DNA of 64,000 nt from Calothrix anomala FACHB-343 (GTDB lineage: Bacteria; Cyanobacteriota; Cyanobacteriia; Cyanobacteriales; Nostocaceae), in the NCBI RefSeq assembly GCF_014696435.1, contig NZ_JACJQG010000009.1, forward strand, positions 1 to 64,000, given 5' to 3'. The position numbers were made by a program, and so were the translations under genes. Numbering within the stretch: position 1 is the first letter of the stretch; each line of letters begins with the position of its first letter. Positions 8,840-17,885 of the stretch are shown in pieces. The notes under the pieces were generated by a model. That model searched no databases. It saw nothing but the letters and a program-made list of their open reading frames with translations, and was not told where the DNA came from.

Positions 8840-11581
8840 ATGAACTACCGTTGGCAATATCATATTCTTGCTTTTGTAGTCCCCTTGCTAATTCTCCAGT
8901 CTGAAGCTGTTTGCTTTGTTCCTCTTCCTCTGATGGCGCAAACAAAAACCCCACAAGAACGCAATAGCGAAGCTATCAAGCTTTTTTATTTAGGGCTTGA
9001 GCAGTACAACCAAGGTAAATATCAAGAAGCATTAGAAACCTTACAACAAGCATTAATAATTGTTAGAGACATTCAAGCGCGTCAGGGTGAAAGCTTAATT
9101 CTTTATCAAATAGGACAAGTATATGAAAAATTGCGAGCTTACACCAAAGCAATCGAATTTTATCAGCAAGCATTAGCAATTGGTAAAGAAATTTATAATC
9201 AGGATTTAGTAGGAAAAATTCACAATCAAATAGGCGAAGTTTATCGCCAGATGCAAAACTATAATCAAGCTTTGCAAGCTTATCAGCAAGCTTTAAACTT
9301 TTACAAACAAATTAATAATCCTATCGGGCAAGGTTTAACTCTCAACTATATTGGTCAAATTTACAACGAATTAAAAGAAGATCAGAAAGCTTTAGATGCC
9401 TATCAACAAGCTTTAGCTATTCTGATAAAACTCAATGATAAATTAGGGTTAGTAGCTACTTACAAAAATCTGGGATTTACCTATGAAAACTTAGGGGAAT
9501 ATAGTAAAGCTTTAGATGCTTATCAACAAGCTTTAGCCTTAATTCCGCAAACTGAGTATCCCGTAGGCGCAGGAGCAATATTGGATAGTATTGCTAGTGT
9601 TTATACGATTATTGGAAAGTATACTAAAGCATTAGATATTTATCAGCAAGCTTTAGAAACTGCTAAAAAAGCAAATAATCAAGGGGGAGAAAGTTTAACT
9701 CTGCATAATATTGGTGGAGTTTACTACAGATTAGGACAATACCCACAAGCGTTAAAATTTTATCAACAAGCTTTAGCTCTTAGTAGACAAATTAGCGAAA
9801 AGGTAGCAGAAAGTAGTATTCTCAATAGTATTGGACTAGTTTATCAGCAAGAAGAAAAATATCAAGAAGCATTGCCTTTTTATCAAGCAGCTTTAAAAAT
9901 TGTCCGCACAGATAATAATTTATCTACAGAAAAAGCAGCAGCAATTTTGAACAATATTGGCTTGGCTTACAGAGGTTTGGGGGAATATAATCAAGCTTTA
10001 GATGTTTATCAGCAATCTTTAGCAATTATTAACCGTGGTGGCTCGGAGATTGGTAAAGGAACAACTCTCAATAATATTGGAGTAGTTTACTTTCATTTAA
10101 AAGAATATGGTAAAGCATTAGAATTTTCTCAGCAAGCTTTGGCGATTCGTCAACGGATTGGCGATCGCGCTGGAGTAGGAGATACCCTAAATAATATTGG
10201 CGCAGTGTATCAAAGTTTAAAAGATTACGATAAAGCCGAGAAAACTTTACTCGCGGCTCTGGAAATTTGGGAATCTTTACGTCAAGGTTTAACTGATGCT
10301 CAGAAAATTTCTATTTTTGAAAATCAAGCTAAAAGCTATCGGTTGTTGCAAGAAGTATTAATTGCCCAGAATAAAATTAATTCTGCCTTAGAAGTGAGCG
10401 ATCGCGCTAGAGCTAGAGCCTTTATTGAGTTACTAGCCGCTAAACAATCACAGACAGCAAACCCGCAGTTAGATATCAAACCTCTGACAATCGAGCAAAT
10501 TCAAAATATCGCTAAAGTTGAGAATGCAACTATAGTTCAATATTCAATCATCGATGATAAATTACTTTATATTTGGCTAATCAAACCTACAGGTGAAATT
10601 ACCTTTAAGCCAGTTGATTTATCAAAAGCTACTGATACTCCTCTCTCACAACTTGTGACTATTAGCCGTAAAGCTATGGGAGTATTAGATCGTGGGATTT
10701 TTCAACCCCAATCTAGCCTACAACCTAATCCAACTCAGCAGCTACAAAAACTCTACCAAATATTAATTAAACCAATTGTCCAAGATTTACCAACAGATGC
10801 TAACGCCCGTGTTATCTTTGTTCCTCAAGAATCGCTATTTGTAGTACCTTTTGCCGCACTACAAGATGAACAAGGCAAGTATTTAATCGATAAACATACT
10901 ATTTTAACTGCACCAGCTATTCAAGTTTTAGAATTAACTCGCAAGCAAAAACAAAACCTTAACCAATCTCTGAAAGATGTGCTGGTGGTTGGGAATCCGA
11001 TGATGCCAAAAATTCCCATTACAGAGGAAAAATTAGCACCGCTTCCTGGTGCAGAAAAAGAAGCAAAACAAATTGCTGAATTATTGAAAACCCAAGCGAT
11101 TATTGGGAATAAAGCCACAGAAACAACCATTGTGAGCAAGATGAAGCAAGCCAGGATAATTCACTTTGCTACTCACGGCTTACTCGATGATTTTAAAGGA
11201 TTGGGCGTACCTGGAGCGATCGCTCTCACAGCCAGCAATCAAGATGACGGCTTTCTCACCAGTAGCGAAATCCTTGATATGAAACTCAGCGCCGAACTCG
11301 TAGTTCTCAGCGCTTGTAACACTGGCGGCGGAAACATTACAGGCGATGGTGTCATTGGTTTATCCCGTTCTTTAATTACTGCTGGCGTACCCAGTGTCAT
11401 TGTTTCTCTGTGGGCTGTAAATGATGATTCCACCGCCTTTTTAATGAGCGAATTTTATCGCCAACTCCAAAAGAATCCTGATAAAGCTGTGGCGTTACGT
11501 CAAGCAATACTGACTACCAAAAAACAATATTCCCATCCTTTCGACTGGGCTGCATTTACCCTAATTGGTGAAGCAGATTAA
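8840..11581 (+). CDS. TPR-CHAT domain protein (caspase-like peptidase family), exported
   Basis: About 913 residues. A signal peptide (MNYRWQYHILAFVVPLLILQSEA) precedes eleven or twelve TPR units, many ending in YQQALA, up to about residue 480. A C-terminal CHAT domain follows. The predicted catalytic dyad is visible as the His of HFATHGLLDD (about residue 778) and the Cys of LSACNTGGGN (about 824), followed by the family's GLSRSLITAGVPSVIVSLW segment. CHAT domains belong to the caspase/separase clan; in bacteria the TPR part is thought to present substrates. The ATG at 8840 with GGAG 8 nt upstream is preferred to a GTG at 8816. It lies downstream of a small exported TPR gene. Substrate and role are unknown. 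Confidence 0.88.
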   Translation: MNYRWQYHILAFVVPLLILQSEAVCFVPLPLMAQTKTPQERNSEAIKLFYLGLEQYNQGKYQEALETLQQALIIVRDIQARQGESLILYQIGQVYEKLRAYTKAIEFYQQALAIGKEIYNQDLVGKIHNQIGEVYRQMQNYNQALQAYQQALNFYKQINNPIGQGLTLNYIGQIYNELKEDQKALDAYQQALAILIKLNDKLGLVATYKNLGFTYENLGEYSKALDAYQQALALIPQTEYPVGAGAILDSIASVYTIIGKYTKALDIYQQALETAKKANNQGGESLTLHNIGGVYYRLGQYPQALKFYQQALALSRQISEKVAESSILNSIGLVYQQEEKYQEALPFYQAALKIVRTDNNLSTEKAAAILNNIGLAYRGLGEYNQALDVYQQSLAIINRGGSEIGKGTTLNNIGVVYFHLKEYGKALEFSQQALAIRQRIGDRAGVGDTLNNIGAVYQSLKDYDKAEKTLLAALEIWESLRQGLTDAQKISIFENQAKSYRLLQEVLIAQNKINSALEVSDRARARAFIELLAAKQSQTANPQLDIKPLTIEQIQNIAKVENATIVQYSIIDDKLLYIWLIKPTGEITFKPVDLSKATDTPLSQLVTISRKAMGVLDRGIFQPQSSLQPNPTQQLQKLYQILIKPIVQDLPTDANARVIFVPQESLFVVPFAALQDEQGKYLIDKHTILTAPAIQVLELTRKQKQNLNQSLKDVLVVGNPMMPKIPITEEKLAPLPGAEKEAKQIAELLKTQAIIGNKATETTIVSKMKQARIIHFATHGLLDDFKGLGVPGAIALTASNQDDGFLTSSEILDMKLSAELVVLSACNTGGGNITGDGVIGLSRSLITAGVPSVIVSLWAVNDDSTAFLMSEFYRQLQKNPDKAVALRQAILTTKKQYSHPFDWAAFTLIGEAD

Positions 11582-11660
11582 AGCTACACATCAATATATT
11601 CTAGAGGGCATGACATTGCCGTAGCCCTACTAACAAATTTACACTAGCCGGAGCCTTAAG

Positions 11661-12968
11661 ATGTTGTCAATTATTGCACCATTAGCAATTATTGCGATCG
11701 CCATAATCTTTATGTTTAAGCGCATTGATGTGCGGTTAAGTTTAGGATTATGTGCAGCAGGTTTGTTTATCATTGCAGGTAAATTACCGCAACTTTTCGT
11801 CACAATTAGTCAACAAATGACAAATGAAAAGACGGTAGTTCCCATCTGTACAGCGATGGGGTTTGCCTATGTTTTAAAATTAACAGAATGCGATCGCCAC
11901 TTGACGCACTTATTACTAGCACCTTTGCGTCAGGGAAAATGGTTGTTAATTCCTGGGGGAATTATTGCGGCTTACATTGTGAATATGGCACTCATTAGTC
12001 AGTCAAGCACAGCCGCAATTGTGGGAACCGTATTATTACCTTTACTACAAGCAGCAGGAATCGCCCCAGTTATCGGCGGTTCGCTGTTATTGCTGGGTTC
12101 TTCGATGGGTGGCGAGTTATTCAACCCAGGCGCAGTAGAAATCATCAAACTAGCGGATTTGACAAAACAATCAATCCCAATAATTGTAGGGCGGGTGTTA
12201 CCTGTGAATCTTTTGGCAAGTATCACCGCCTTAATTGTATTTTGCATCTTGGTTTTCATCTTTTCTAAAAAAACAGCAGGCGAAATATCACCCACAACTT
12301 CCAGCGATGCCAATATGGAAGAATTAGATAAACCCTTTCGGGTGAATCTCATTAAAGCATTTATTCCCTTACTACCATTAACACTGTTGTTTATCGTTCC
12401 TGCGTTTGTAAAGCTTCCCCAGGAATTTGATAATAGCGTGTCTATCGCCGCCGCAATGTTAATTGCAGTTACAGCCGCCGGCTTAACTACTCCCAAAGAA
12501 TCGCCAAATCTAGCAGCAGCGTTTTTTGAAGGTGCAGGTTTTGCTTACGCCAACATCATTTCTATCTTTGTTGTCGCTACAATTTTTACAGAAGGAATCA
12601 AAGTTAATGGATTAATTGAACATCTCACCAATGCATTAGCAAATCGTCCAGTTGTCGTAGAAATTGCCAGCTTAATTTTACCTTTTACCTTAGCAGGAAT
12701 TACTGGTTCTGGCAGCGCCTCTGCCCTAGCTGTGATGAATATACTCGTACCAGTAGCCATAACAATGAATTTAGATGCCATTCATATTGGCGCACTCACA
12801 TCAGTAGCAGCACAATTAGGGCGCACCTTAAGCCCTGTAGCCGCAGTTGTAATTATCAGTGCTACCATATCTCGACAAGCACCACTAAATTTAGTCAAAT
12901 TAGTAGCAATCCCGCTTATTTGCGCCTTGGGAGTAACCCTAATAGCAACACTATGCAACTTGATGTGA
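11661..12968 (+). CDS. DcuC-family C4-dicarboxylate carrier
   Basis: 435 residues with 11-12 predicted membrane segments throughout. It resembles the anaerobic C4-dicarboxylate transporter C family, which exchanges or exports succinate, fumarate and related acids across the inner membrane. Family-like features are the SQSSTAAIVGTVLLPLL and GSSMGGELFNPGAVEI loops in the first half and the TGSGSASALAVMNILVP loop in the second, fitting the two-repeat ion-transporter fold. It stands alone; 80 nt separate it from the CHAT gene, including a short palindrome that resembles the one at 28963-29005. Family assignment is fairly sure; the real substrate in an oxygenic phototroph is not. Confidence 0.85.
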   Translation: MLSIIAPLAIIAIAIIFMFKRIDVRLSLGLCAAGLFIIAGKLPQLFVTISQQMTNEKTVVPICTAMGFAYVLKLTECDRHLTHLLLAPLRQGKWLLIPGGIIAAYIVNMALISQSSTAAIVGTVLLPLLQAAGIAPVIGGSLLLLGSSMGGELFNPGAVEIIKLADLTKQSIPIIVGRVLPVNLLASITALIVFCILVFIFSKKTAGEISPTTSSDANMEELDKPFRVNLIKAFIPLLPLTLLFIVPAFVKLPQEFDNSVSIAAAMLIAVTAAGLTTPKESPNLAAAFFEGAGFAYANIISIFVVATIFTEGIKVNGLIEHLTNALANRPVVVEIASLILPFTLAGITGSGSASALAVMNILVPVAITMNLDAIHIGALTSVAAQLGRTLSPVAAVVIISATISRQAPLNLVKLVAIPLICALGVTLIATLCNLM

Positions 12969-13004
12969 GAAGAAATACCAATTCTGGCTCAAATTACACT
13001 ACAT

Positions 13005-13165
13005 GGGAGCATCCCAAATGTGCAAAAACGCCCTCACCCTATAAGGGTGGGGCTAGAAATACGAAGCCTGCCTTCGCAGGCTATCAAACTTTTAGCCTGC
13101 GAAGGCAGGCTTTGTTGGTATAGCAATACCCTAGAAGGGTATTGCGTCAAAATTGGGATGCTCCC
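13005..13165. mobile_element. 161-bp MITE, family 2, copy 2
   Basis: Same length and termini as copies 1 and 3 (GGGAGCATCCCAA ends, central 16-bp inverted repeat). The inner right palindrome reads ATACCCTAGAAGGGTAT, as in copy 3. The flanks (CACTACAT and GAGATAAC) do not match, so the target duplication has decayed or one flank has been rearranged. It fills most of the spacer between the DcuC and ChaB genes. Confidence 0.9.
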
Positions 13166-13274
13166 GAGATAACTAGTTTCTCTAGGGCGAGAAATAGCCA
13201 AAAAGCGATCGCCCCTTATATCGTGTGAGGCGATCGCTAAATATTGCCATATGAGATTATAACTACAATCACAA

Positions 13275-13487
13275 CTATTCTGACTTACGATGCCATTGCC
13301 CGTTATCGCCTTTTTCATAATCCCGTTTTACAGCACTCCAGGCAACACGAAATGCGGCTTCTTCTTCATTGTATTCTTTTAAAGCATTGTTAAATGCAGC
13401 CTTAAAAATCTCTTGGGCGTGTTTGGGTAAATGTTCTTTAACAGAATCGGGTAAATCATCAAGTTGTTGGTAAGGCATATATTTCAT
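13275..13487 (-). CDS. chaB: ChaB family protein
   Basis: 70 residues matching the small ChaB family: LDDLPDSVKEHLPKHAQEI near the N-terminus, then ALKEYNEEEAAFRVAWSAVKRDYEK. In enterobacteria chaB lies beside a cation antiporter gene, but its biochemical role is not established, and no transporter gene adjoins it here. The ATG at 13485-13487 is used; a second ATG three codons in is possible. It is 31 nt downstream of the FMN-binding stress protein gene on the same strand, so co-transcription is likely. Confidence 0.88.
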   Translation of the reverse strand: MKYMPYQQLDDLPDSVKEHLPKHAQEIFKAAFNNALKEYNEEEAAFRVAWSAVKRDYEKGDNGQWHRKSE

Positions 13488-13518
13488 CAGGGTAAATTTG
13501 CCAAATCAACCCAAAAAT

Positions 13519-13962
13519 CTATAAAGTAATTGTTTCCTGTTGAAACTGAGATTCACTATCCCAATAATCAGATCTAGTGATGTTGATTTTTAGCAAAGCA
13601 ATATCAGGTTCATCTAATCCTTGGGGAAACCAAGCTTGGAGTTCTGGTTTCCAAAAATGTTGCATTTGCTGACGATCTTTGATTAATTCAGCAATACCTG
13701 AGATGGAAATATATCGCTGCGCGTCATCAGATTTGAAACTAATATTGACTTGTTGACTATTTTTAATTTCAAATACCTTGTGGGTACTAGCGTTAGTAAA
13801 AAACCAAATTGTACCATCAGCCTGAATATCGCTAGTTCTTTCCATCGGGCGACTGTGTAAACTACCATCTTCATCAATGGTGGTTAACATACCACAGTCA
13901 ATATCTTGAATAAGTCTAGCCAACTGATAAATATTTGGATTTTGTTCAGTAGTAGTTGTCAT
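13519..13962 (-). CDS. Pyridoxamine-phosphate-oxidase-fold flavin-binding protein (general stress protein 26 type)
   Basis: 147 residues of the split-barrel FMN-binding fold. Typical segments are CGMLTTIDEDGSLHSRPM (start of the barrel and cofactor-binding strand), IWFFTNASTHKVFEI and QRYISISGIAELI. Such proteins usually bind FMN or a related cofactor and are often induced by stress; the substrate is unknown. It starts with ATG at 13960-13962 and precedes chaB by 31 nt on the same strand, suggesting a two-gene unit. True vitamin B6 oxidase activity is unlikely, because the protein is short and lacks the C-terminal dimerisation part of PdxH. Confidence 0.88.
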   Translation of the reverse strand: MTTTTEQNPNIYQLARLIQDIDCGMLTTIDEDGSLHSRPMERTSDIQADGTIWFFTNASTHKVFEIKNSQQVNISFKSDDAQRYISISGIAELIKDRQQMQHFWKPELQAWFPQGLDEPDIALLKINITRSDYWDSESQFQQETITL

Positions 13963-14239
13963 GTACAGTACTCTGTTTTGTTTACAACTAATTAGCGCCG
14001 TTAATAATTTTCTATTTCCATATCAACATTTTCCCTAGTTAATTACTTGCGCCTAAAGGTATAATTTTGCTATATTTAAATTACGGTTGCTGCCGGAAGA
14101 GAAAATTATTCAATTAGAAAATATACTTGTTTTCCTCTGACCAGAGATGGTTTTTCAGCCAATTGGAAGATGAAATTATCCAAAAATCATGCCGGAATGG
14201 TAGTATCACATCTATACAGAAATTCTCTGAACCAAGCTT

Positions 14240-14635
14240 ATGCAAGTTAAAGAACCACAATCAGAATATGTAGAAGCTACTTTACCGCAAAATATAGCCA
14301 CAGTTGAAATTGCCGCACCAGGGCAGATTACAACAGTAGCAAATACCGAGCAATCTGATAATAAAGAATCGGAAATTGGCAGAACAATTTCTGAATTGAT
14401 AGCAAGAGCTTCACAAAATATAGGCAATTTCGTCAATGAATATCCACTGCCAGTTTTTAGCTTTGCTGTGCTGGTTATAGGCGTTATTGTCTTGAGGATA
14501 TTATTAGCAATTACAGAAGCATTAAATGGTATTCCATTAGTTGCTTCATTTTTTGAATTAATTGGCTTTGGTTATGTAACCTGGCTAGTATCTCGCTATG
14601 CAATCAAAGCAATAAATCGGCAAAAATTAACATAA
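14240..14635 (+). CDS. Stand-alone CAAD-domain (CURT1-like) membrane protein
   Basis: 131 residues. A polar N-terminus of about 60 residues is followed by an amphipathic helix (TISELIARASQNIGNFVNEY) and two membrane helices (PVFSFAVLVIGVIVLRILLAI and IPLVASFFELIGFGYVTWLVSRY), ending in a basic tail. This is the architecture of the CAAD module, first seen appended to cyanobacterial aminoacyl-tRNA synthetases and related to plant CURT1 thylakoid-curvature proteins. A role in shaping or anchoring at thylakoids is inferred from the family. It is monocistronic, and a palindromic repeat follows 28 nt after the stop. Confidence 0.87.
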   Translation: MQVKEPQSEYVEATLPQNIATVEIAAPGQITTVANTEQSDNKESEIGRTISELIARASQNIGNFVNEYPLPVFSFAVLVIGVIVLRILLAITEALNGIPLVASFFELIGFGYVTWLVSRYAIKAINRQKLT

Positions 14636-14663
14636 TAAAAAAAAGTCTGCGGAAAATGACGGA

Positions 14664-14788
14664 GAAAGCTACTAGTACAACAAGGCAAAAGTCAAAAGTC
14701 AAAAGTCAAAAGGTTAATATATCAAGGCTTGTGACTGTTTGAAATGGTAGCTTGATTTAGGTTGTATTGTGCTAGATAAATAGCTTTC
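14664..14788. repeat. Palindromic intergenic element carrying AAAGTCA repeats (empty-site copy)
   Basis: GAAAGCTA at the left end and TAGCTTTC at the right enclose about four AAAAGTC units and a conserved right half (ATCAAGGCTTGTGACT...). The same right half occurs at 19451-19505, where a 142-bp element interrupts it. The uninterrupted sequence here (AATAT at 14716-14720) is the corresponding empty site. The spacer 14636-14901 holds nothing else I can identify. Confidence 0.75.
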
Positions 14789-14901
14789 AATATGAATAAA
14801 TGTAAGGTGGGCAACGCTCATCTTACAATATCTAAAATATTTTCCAAATAAAATAGAATAACTATTTATAATATTTACAGCTAAATTTAAATTGATATTT
14901 C

Positions 14902-15093
14902 ATGGATGATTCAATATTTATAATATTTCTGGCTTTTGGTTTTCTGTGGCTGCTGATGGGAGTTGGGGGGTGGATTGCATTTCTTAAATCGGAGGGAGAG
15001 GAAATTAAAGTTGGTAAATGGGGTTTGATAGTAGCTATCCCGATTTTAATTCCCATAATTATTGCCCTAATTATTGGGGCAGTTTATCGCTAA
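14902..15093 (+). CDS. Small hydrophobic protein, two membrane segments
   Basis: 63 residues: a first membrane helix (IFIIFLAFGFLWLLMGVGGWIAF), a short charged loop (LKSEGEEIKVGKW) and a second helix (GLIVAIPILIPIIIALIIGAVY). The charge pattern and lack of overlap with any other gene support a real small membrane protein. I see no clear Shine-Dalgarno sequence before the ATG. I do not recognise the family. Confidence 0.55.
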   Translation: MDDSIFIIFLAFGFLWLLMGVGGWIAFLKSEGEEIKVGKWGLIVAIPILIPIIIALIIGAVYR

Positions 15094-15158
15094 TGAGAGC
15101 GATGAAATCTTACCCAAGCTGTCATTAACAATATGATTAATTGAGAATTTTGCATGAT

Positions 15159-15578
15159 TTACTGTGGTTGTCTTTGCGCGTAAAGTCGATCGCAGTAAAT
15201 AGCCCAAGCAACGCCAAATAAACCACTTAAAGAACCTGCGATCGCAGCTACTACACCCCAGCCTAATGGCCCCATCCAGTTAGAAATCTCTTTGAGGAGT
15301 GCTGTATTGACTTTACTGACTACATAAGCCGTACCAGCACCCGCAACAGTAACAAATCCTAACTCGGTCAAAATTTCCACCAGTTGTTTGCTAGATAAAT
15401 CTTCTGCAAAATAAATTTTCCAAATGTTGGTATACATCAGAATATCAGAAGCAGTTAACAGAATTTGTTTAGGAATTTCTCCGCCAAAGGTGGGCGCAGC
15501 AGAAGCTGTAGCACTACCCACAGAATAAGTAGCGATCGCTAAAGCAGCATCTAATCTTTTTTGTCCGAGATTAGTCAC
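15159..15578 (-). CDS. Conserved hypothetical small membrane-associated protein
   Basis: 139 residues. The N-terminal region contains small-residue-rich helices (LAIATYSVGSATASAAP). The C-terminal half has two likely membrane or membrane-inserting segments (GFVTVAGAGTAYVVSKV and WGVVAAIAGSLSGLFGVAWAIY). The start is GTG with GGAG 8 nt upstream, so a non-ATG start is well supported. The gene is monocistronic. The pattern recalls small Gly/Ala-rich proteins related to the DUF697 or EcsC type, but I cannot assign a family and propose no function. Confidence 0.6.
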   Translation of the reverse strand: MTNLGQKRLDAALAIATYSVGSATASAAPTFGGEIPKQILLTASDILMYTNIWKIYFAEDLSSKQLVEILTELGFVTVAGAGTAYVVSKVNTALLKEISNWMGPLGWGVVAAIAGSLSGLFGVAWAIYCDRLYAQRQPQ

Positions 15579-15644
15579 AGTCTGATCTCCAATTATTATT
15601 TATATCTATTGTGACAATTTAATTGTGCGGCTTGTAATTTTTCC

Positions 15645-15800
15645 CTAAATCATCAACCTTCTAGGGTGAGCATAACGGCTCAACTTCTGCATCTTTCTAA
15701 TATTCCCATCAGTTGCATCCAATGCCGCAGTAATCGCTGAATGTATCACCCTGAACTAACATCGGTTTCTTCACCCCGCCTTCTTAAAAGCCGCCTTCAC
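15645..15800 (-). pseudogene. Relic of a tyrosine recombinase (phage-type integrase) C-terminus
   Basis: On the minus strand an uninterrupted frame encodes HSAITAALDATDG followed directly by NIRKMQKLSR and YAHPRRLMI, then a TAG stop. This is the C-terminal catalytic region of tyrosine recombinases: H-x-x-R-like box, conserved KLSRHA segment, and LMIYDDNR, where the nucleophile Tyr lies. The stop replaces the Tyr codon. Upstream, GVKKPMLVQG and VKAAFKKAG, also typical of these integrases, appear in shifted frames. Two frameshifts and loss of the Tyr make the gene dead, and the N-terminal two thirds is absent. It marks an old integrative element or XerC/D-like recombinase. Confidence 0.8.
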
Positions 15801-15931
15801 TAGTTTCTAGATTGGATTTATCAGCTAACGAAATGCTGCAGTTTTTGATTGGGGTAGTTCACAAACACCAATGGATATGGCACACTATGTTTGTAGAATT
15901 AGAGTAATTTTTCCTACTTATTATCAAAGAA

Positions 15932-16609
15932 ATGCCACTTCTACCCCGTTCGCACAGCTTGTGGTTACTTCCTATAGCGGTGACTTTGAGCAGCTTTACA
16001 TTTAATACTACAAAAGCTATAGCTAAAACTACTTACCCATTTAGTGCTAACTACGATATATTTTCTACATCTATACCTATTACACAGAACGTCTCAGCTG
16101 CATCTCTCTCAGGAGAAAGTACTGACGCCCCGTATAAACTAAACACAATTAATGGTTTAACTTACGTTGAAGTTGACTTTGCTACAGGTTTTTTTCGTTT
16201 CAACACAGATCCAACTATTTTTGGCTTACAAGACTTACCAGTTGGGTCTATAGTATTCGGAAGTGGGATTAACAAGTTATTTGGAACAGATATTGCTGTT
16301 GGACAAATTGACTTTACAACCAATACAGCAAAAGCTTCTGGTACTTTCACTATTACTGGTGGTGAGGGCATATTTGCAGGAGCCACCGGCACACTGAGCT
16401 TTGTTGAGTTTGATACACTCAGTTTTGATCCTGCTATTCCAACCAAAGCTAGAGCTTCAGTCAATGGCTTCATTCAAACAGTTCCAGAACCTAAAACTAA
16501 CAAAGCAATAATTGCTATGGGTGCGATTGGAGTTGGTGTCTTGCTCCGACATCGTCGTTGTTATAGAGAGCGAAAAATTCTCAGGGATATGACGGAGACA
16601 ATGCGGTAA
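15932..16609 (+). CDS. PEP-CTERM sorted exported protein
   Basis: 225 residues. A signal peptide (SLWLLPIAVTLSSFTFNTTKAIA) is followed by a beta-rich middle domain (residues about 30-180) with GGEGIFAGATGTLSFVEFD, a pattern common in secreted cyanobacterial proteins. The C-terminus has VPEP, a hydrophobic stretch (AIIAMGAIGVGVLL) and the basic cluster RHRR, which is the PEP-CTERM sorting tripartite signal read by exosortases. The tail runs about 16 residues past the usual end (to TETMR), which is atypical. A cyanoexosortase gene lies 11 kb downstream at 27451-28302. The function of the mature protein is unknown; attachment to the surface or matrix is the family expectation. Confidence 0.85.
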   Translation: MPLLPRSHSLWLLPIAVTLSSFTFNTTKAIAKTTYPFSANYDIFSTSIPITQNVSAASLSGESTDAPYKLNTINGLTYVEVDFATGFFRFNTDPTIFGLQDLPVGSIVFGSGINKLFGTDIAVGQIDFTTNTAKASGTFTITGGEGIFAGATGTLSFVEFDTLSFDPAIPTKARASVNGFIQTVPEPKTNKAIIAMGAIGVGVLLRHRRCYRERKILRDMTETMR

Positions 16610-16635
16610 AATTGCTCAATGTTGGATTCTACTGA

Positions 16636-16833
16636 AAGAGCCATATTTCATTAAAAGCGACGCAGTTTGAAACCGCAGGTGCAGAAATTACCGCTGCAGA
16701 GATTCGCCAACTATTGCCAATTGTGGTGAATAATCTACAAGACTTTACCATGCAATCTACCGATTGCAAAGGTATTTTAGTAGCAAAAGCAGGTAAAGCA
16801 CTGTATACCCTCTGTAGAGGTAACACCACTTAA
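16636..16833 (+). pseudogene. Possible relic coding segment
   Basis: A 65-codon open stretch begins after a TGA and lacks a usable start codon. It reads like protein (ETAGAEITAAEIRQLLPIVV, then NNLQDFTMQSTDCKGILVAK) and ends in TAA. Further protein-like fragments follow in other frames up to 16994 (for example [11 protein letters not shown] and [19 protein letters not shown]). I do not recognise the family. The interpretation as a decayed gene rests only on composition. Confidence 0.35.
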
Positions 16834-16997
16834 CCGCTTTGTGACTTTGGGTAAAACGCCTTGGTTGTAAGCTGTCAGCACCGTTTATGACCCTTGCATT
16901 TATGGCGCTGCTAGTAATTCCAAAGTTGAAAGTGAGCGATCAAGGATTGTTTAATAGTCAAGATTTTCAATTAGTACCATTGTGGATTGACTAATAC

Positions 16998-17858
16998 TTA
17001 TAACAAACCCAAATCCTGTAAACTGCGGCGTGTAATCTCAATTCTTAACGGTGCTGATTCTGGTTTTTGCAGGTTAATATTAGTAGCAAAAAAATAGACA
17101 TTATTATTTTGTTCTAGATAACCAACAAACCAGCCAATTTCCGGTTTACTACTGGTTAACCATCCCGTCTTTCCTCGTAACGTGTATTTTGGAGTTTGTT
17201 CGCGGATCATGATATCTTTTACCAGTTCCATTTTTCGCTGAGAAAATGGTAAATTACCTTGATATAAGCGTTGCAAAAAATTAATTTGCTCTTTGGGTGT
17301 AATTTTTAATGGCCCTTGTAGCCAAAAGCGATCGATATCTGCATCTGTACCAATTTGACGGTTACCATACCCCACTTTATTAATGAATTCCTGCATCCGT
17401 TCATATCCCGCTTTACGCGCTAAAACTTGATAAAACCAGACTGTAGAATTCTTAAAAGCTTGACGCAAATTTGTATCTTGATTCCAAGTTTCTATCTCTC
17501 GGTGAATTCCATCCCAAGTGAGAACAGCCACATCATTAGCAATAACTCCCGTTTCTAACGCCACCAAGGAGTTAAAAATTTTGAATGTCGAAGCGGGAAC
17601 CATTGCTGTAGCGTTGCGTTGCGGGTTATGTTCGTAGGTGCGATTGTTTTTTAAGTCGTAAATTACAATTGAACCTTCCACCCCTAATTGTTGAAAATGT
17701 CGCCCTAAATTTGGTGTTGCTGCAACTATTTTATTATCGTTAGCAATGGTAGAAGAATTAGCAACACCAGAAATTGCTGGGTAACTAATTGCGATCGCTA
17801 AAACAAGACTGGCAATAGCTGTGAAAATGAAAAATGGCACGCGCCATATAGAAAACAA
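16998..17858 (-). CDS. Class D beta-lactamase (OXA-type), membrane-anchored or exported
   Basis: 286 residues. It has a hydrophobic N-terminus (FFIFTAIASLVLAIAISYPA), then the serine beta-lactamase/penicillin-binding fold. All class D motifs are present: STFK (90-93, nucleophile Ser and carboxylatable Lys), STV (138-140), YGN (164-166), the Trp-containing loop (FWLQGPLKI near 178) and KTG (230-232). It should hydrolyse penicillins in the periplasm. The start is TTG with AAGGAG 8 nt upstream; no ATG fits in frame. It lies 27 nt downstream of a uridine-phosphorylase-like gene. No integron, IS or cassette structure flanks it, so it looks like an intrinsic chromosomal gene. A penicillin-binding regulatory role instead of resistance cannot be excluded. 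Confidence 0.9.
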   Translation of the reverse strand: MFSIWRVPFFIFTAIASLVLAIAISYPAISGVANSSTIANDNKIVAATPNLGRHFQQLGVEGSIVIYDLKNNRTYEHNPQRNATAMVPASTFKIFNSLVALETGVIANDVAVLTWDGIHREIETWNQDTNLRQAFKNSTVWFYQVLARKAGYERMQEFINKVGYGNRQIGTDADIDRFWLQGPLKITPKEQINFLQRLYQGNLPFSQRKMELVKDIMIREQTPKYTLRGKTGWLTSSKPEIGWFVGYLEQNNNVYFFATNINLQKPESAPLRIEITRRSLQDLGLL

Positions 17859-17885
17859 TATTTTTCTCCTTGTAAAATAATTATG

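Noticed and set aside
16998-17858. Recently acquired resistance cassette
   Set aside because: No attC-like site, integron integrase or insertion sequence adjoins it; it shares an operon with a housekeeping-type gene and has the same codon style as its neighbours.
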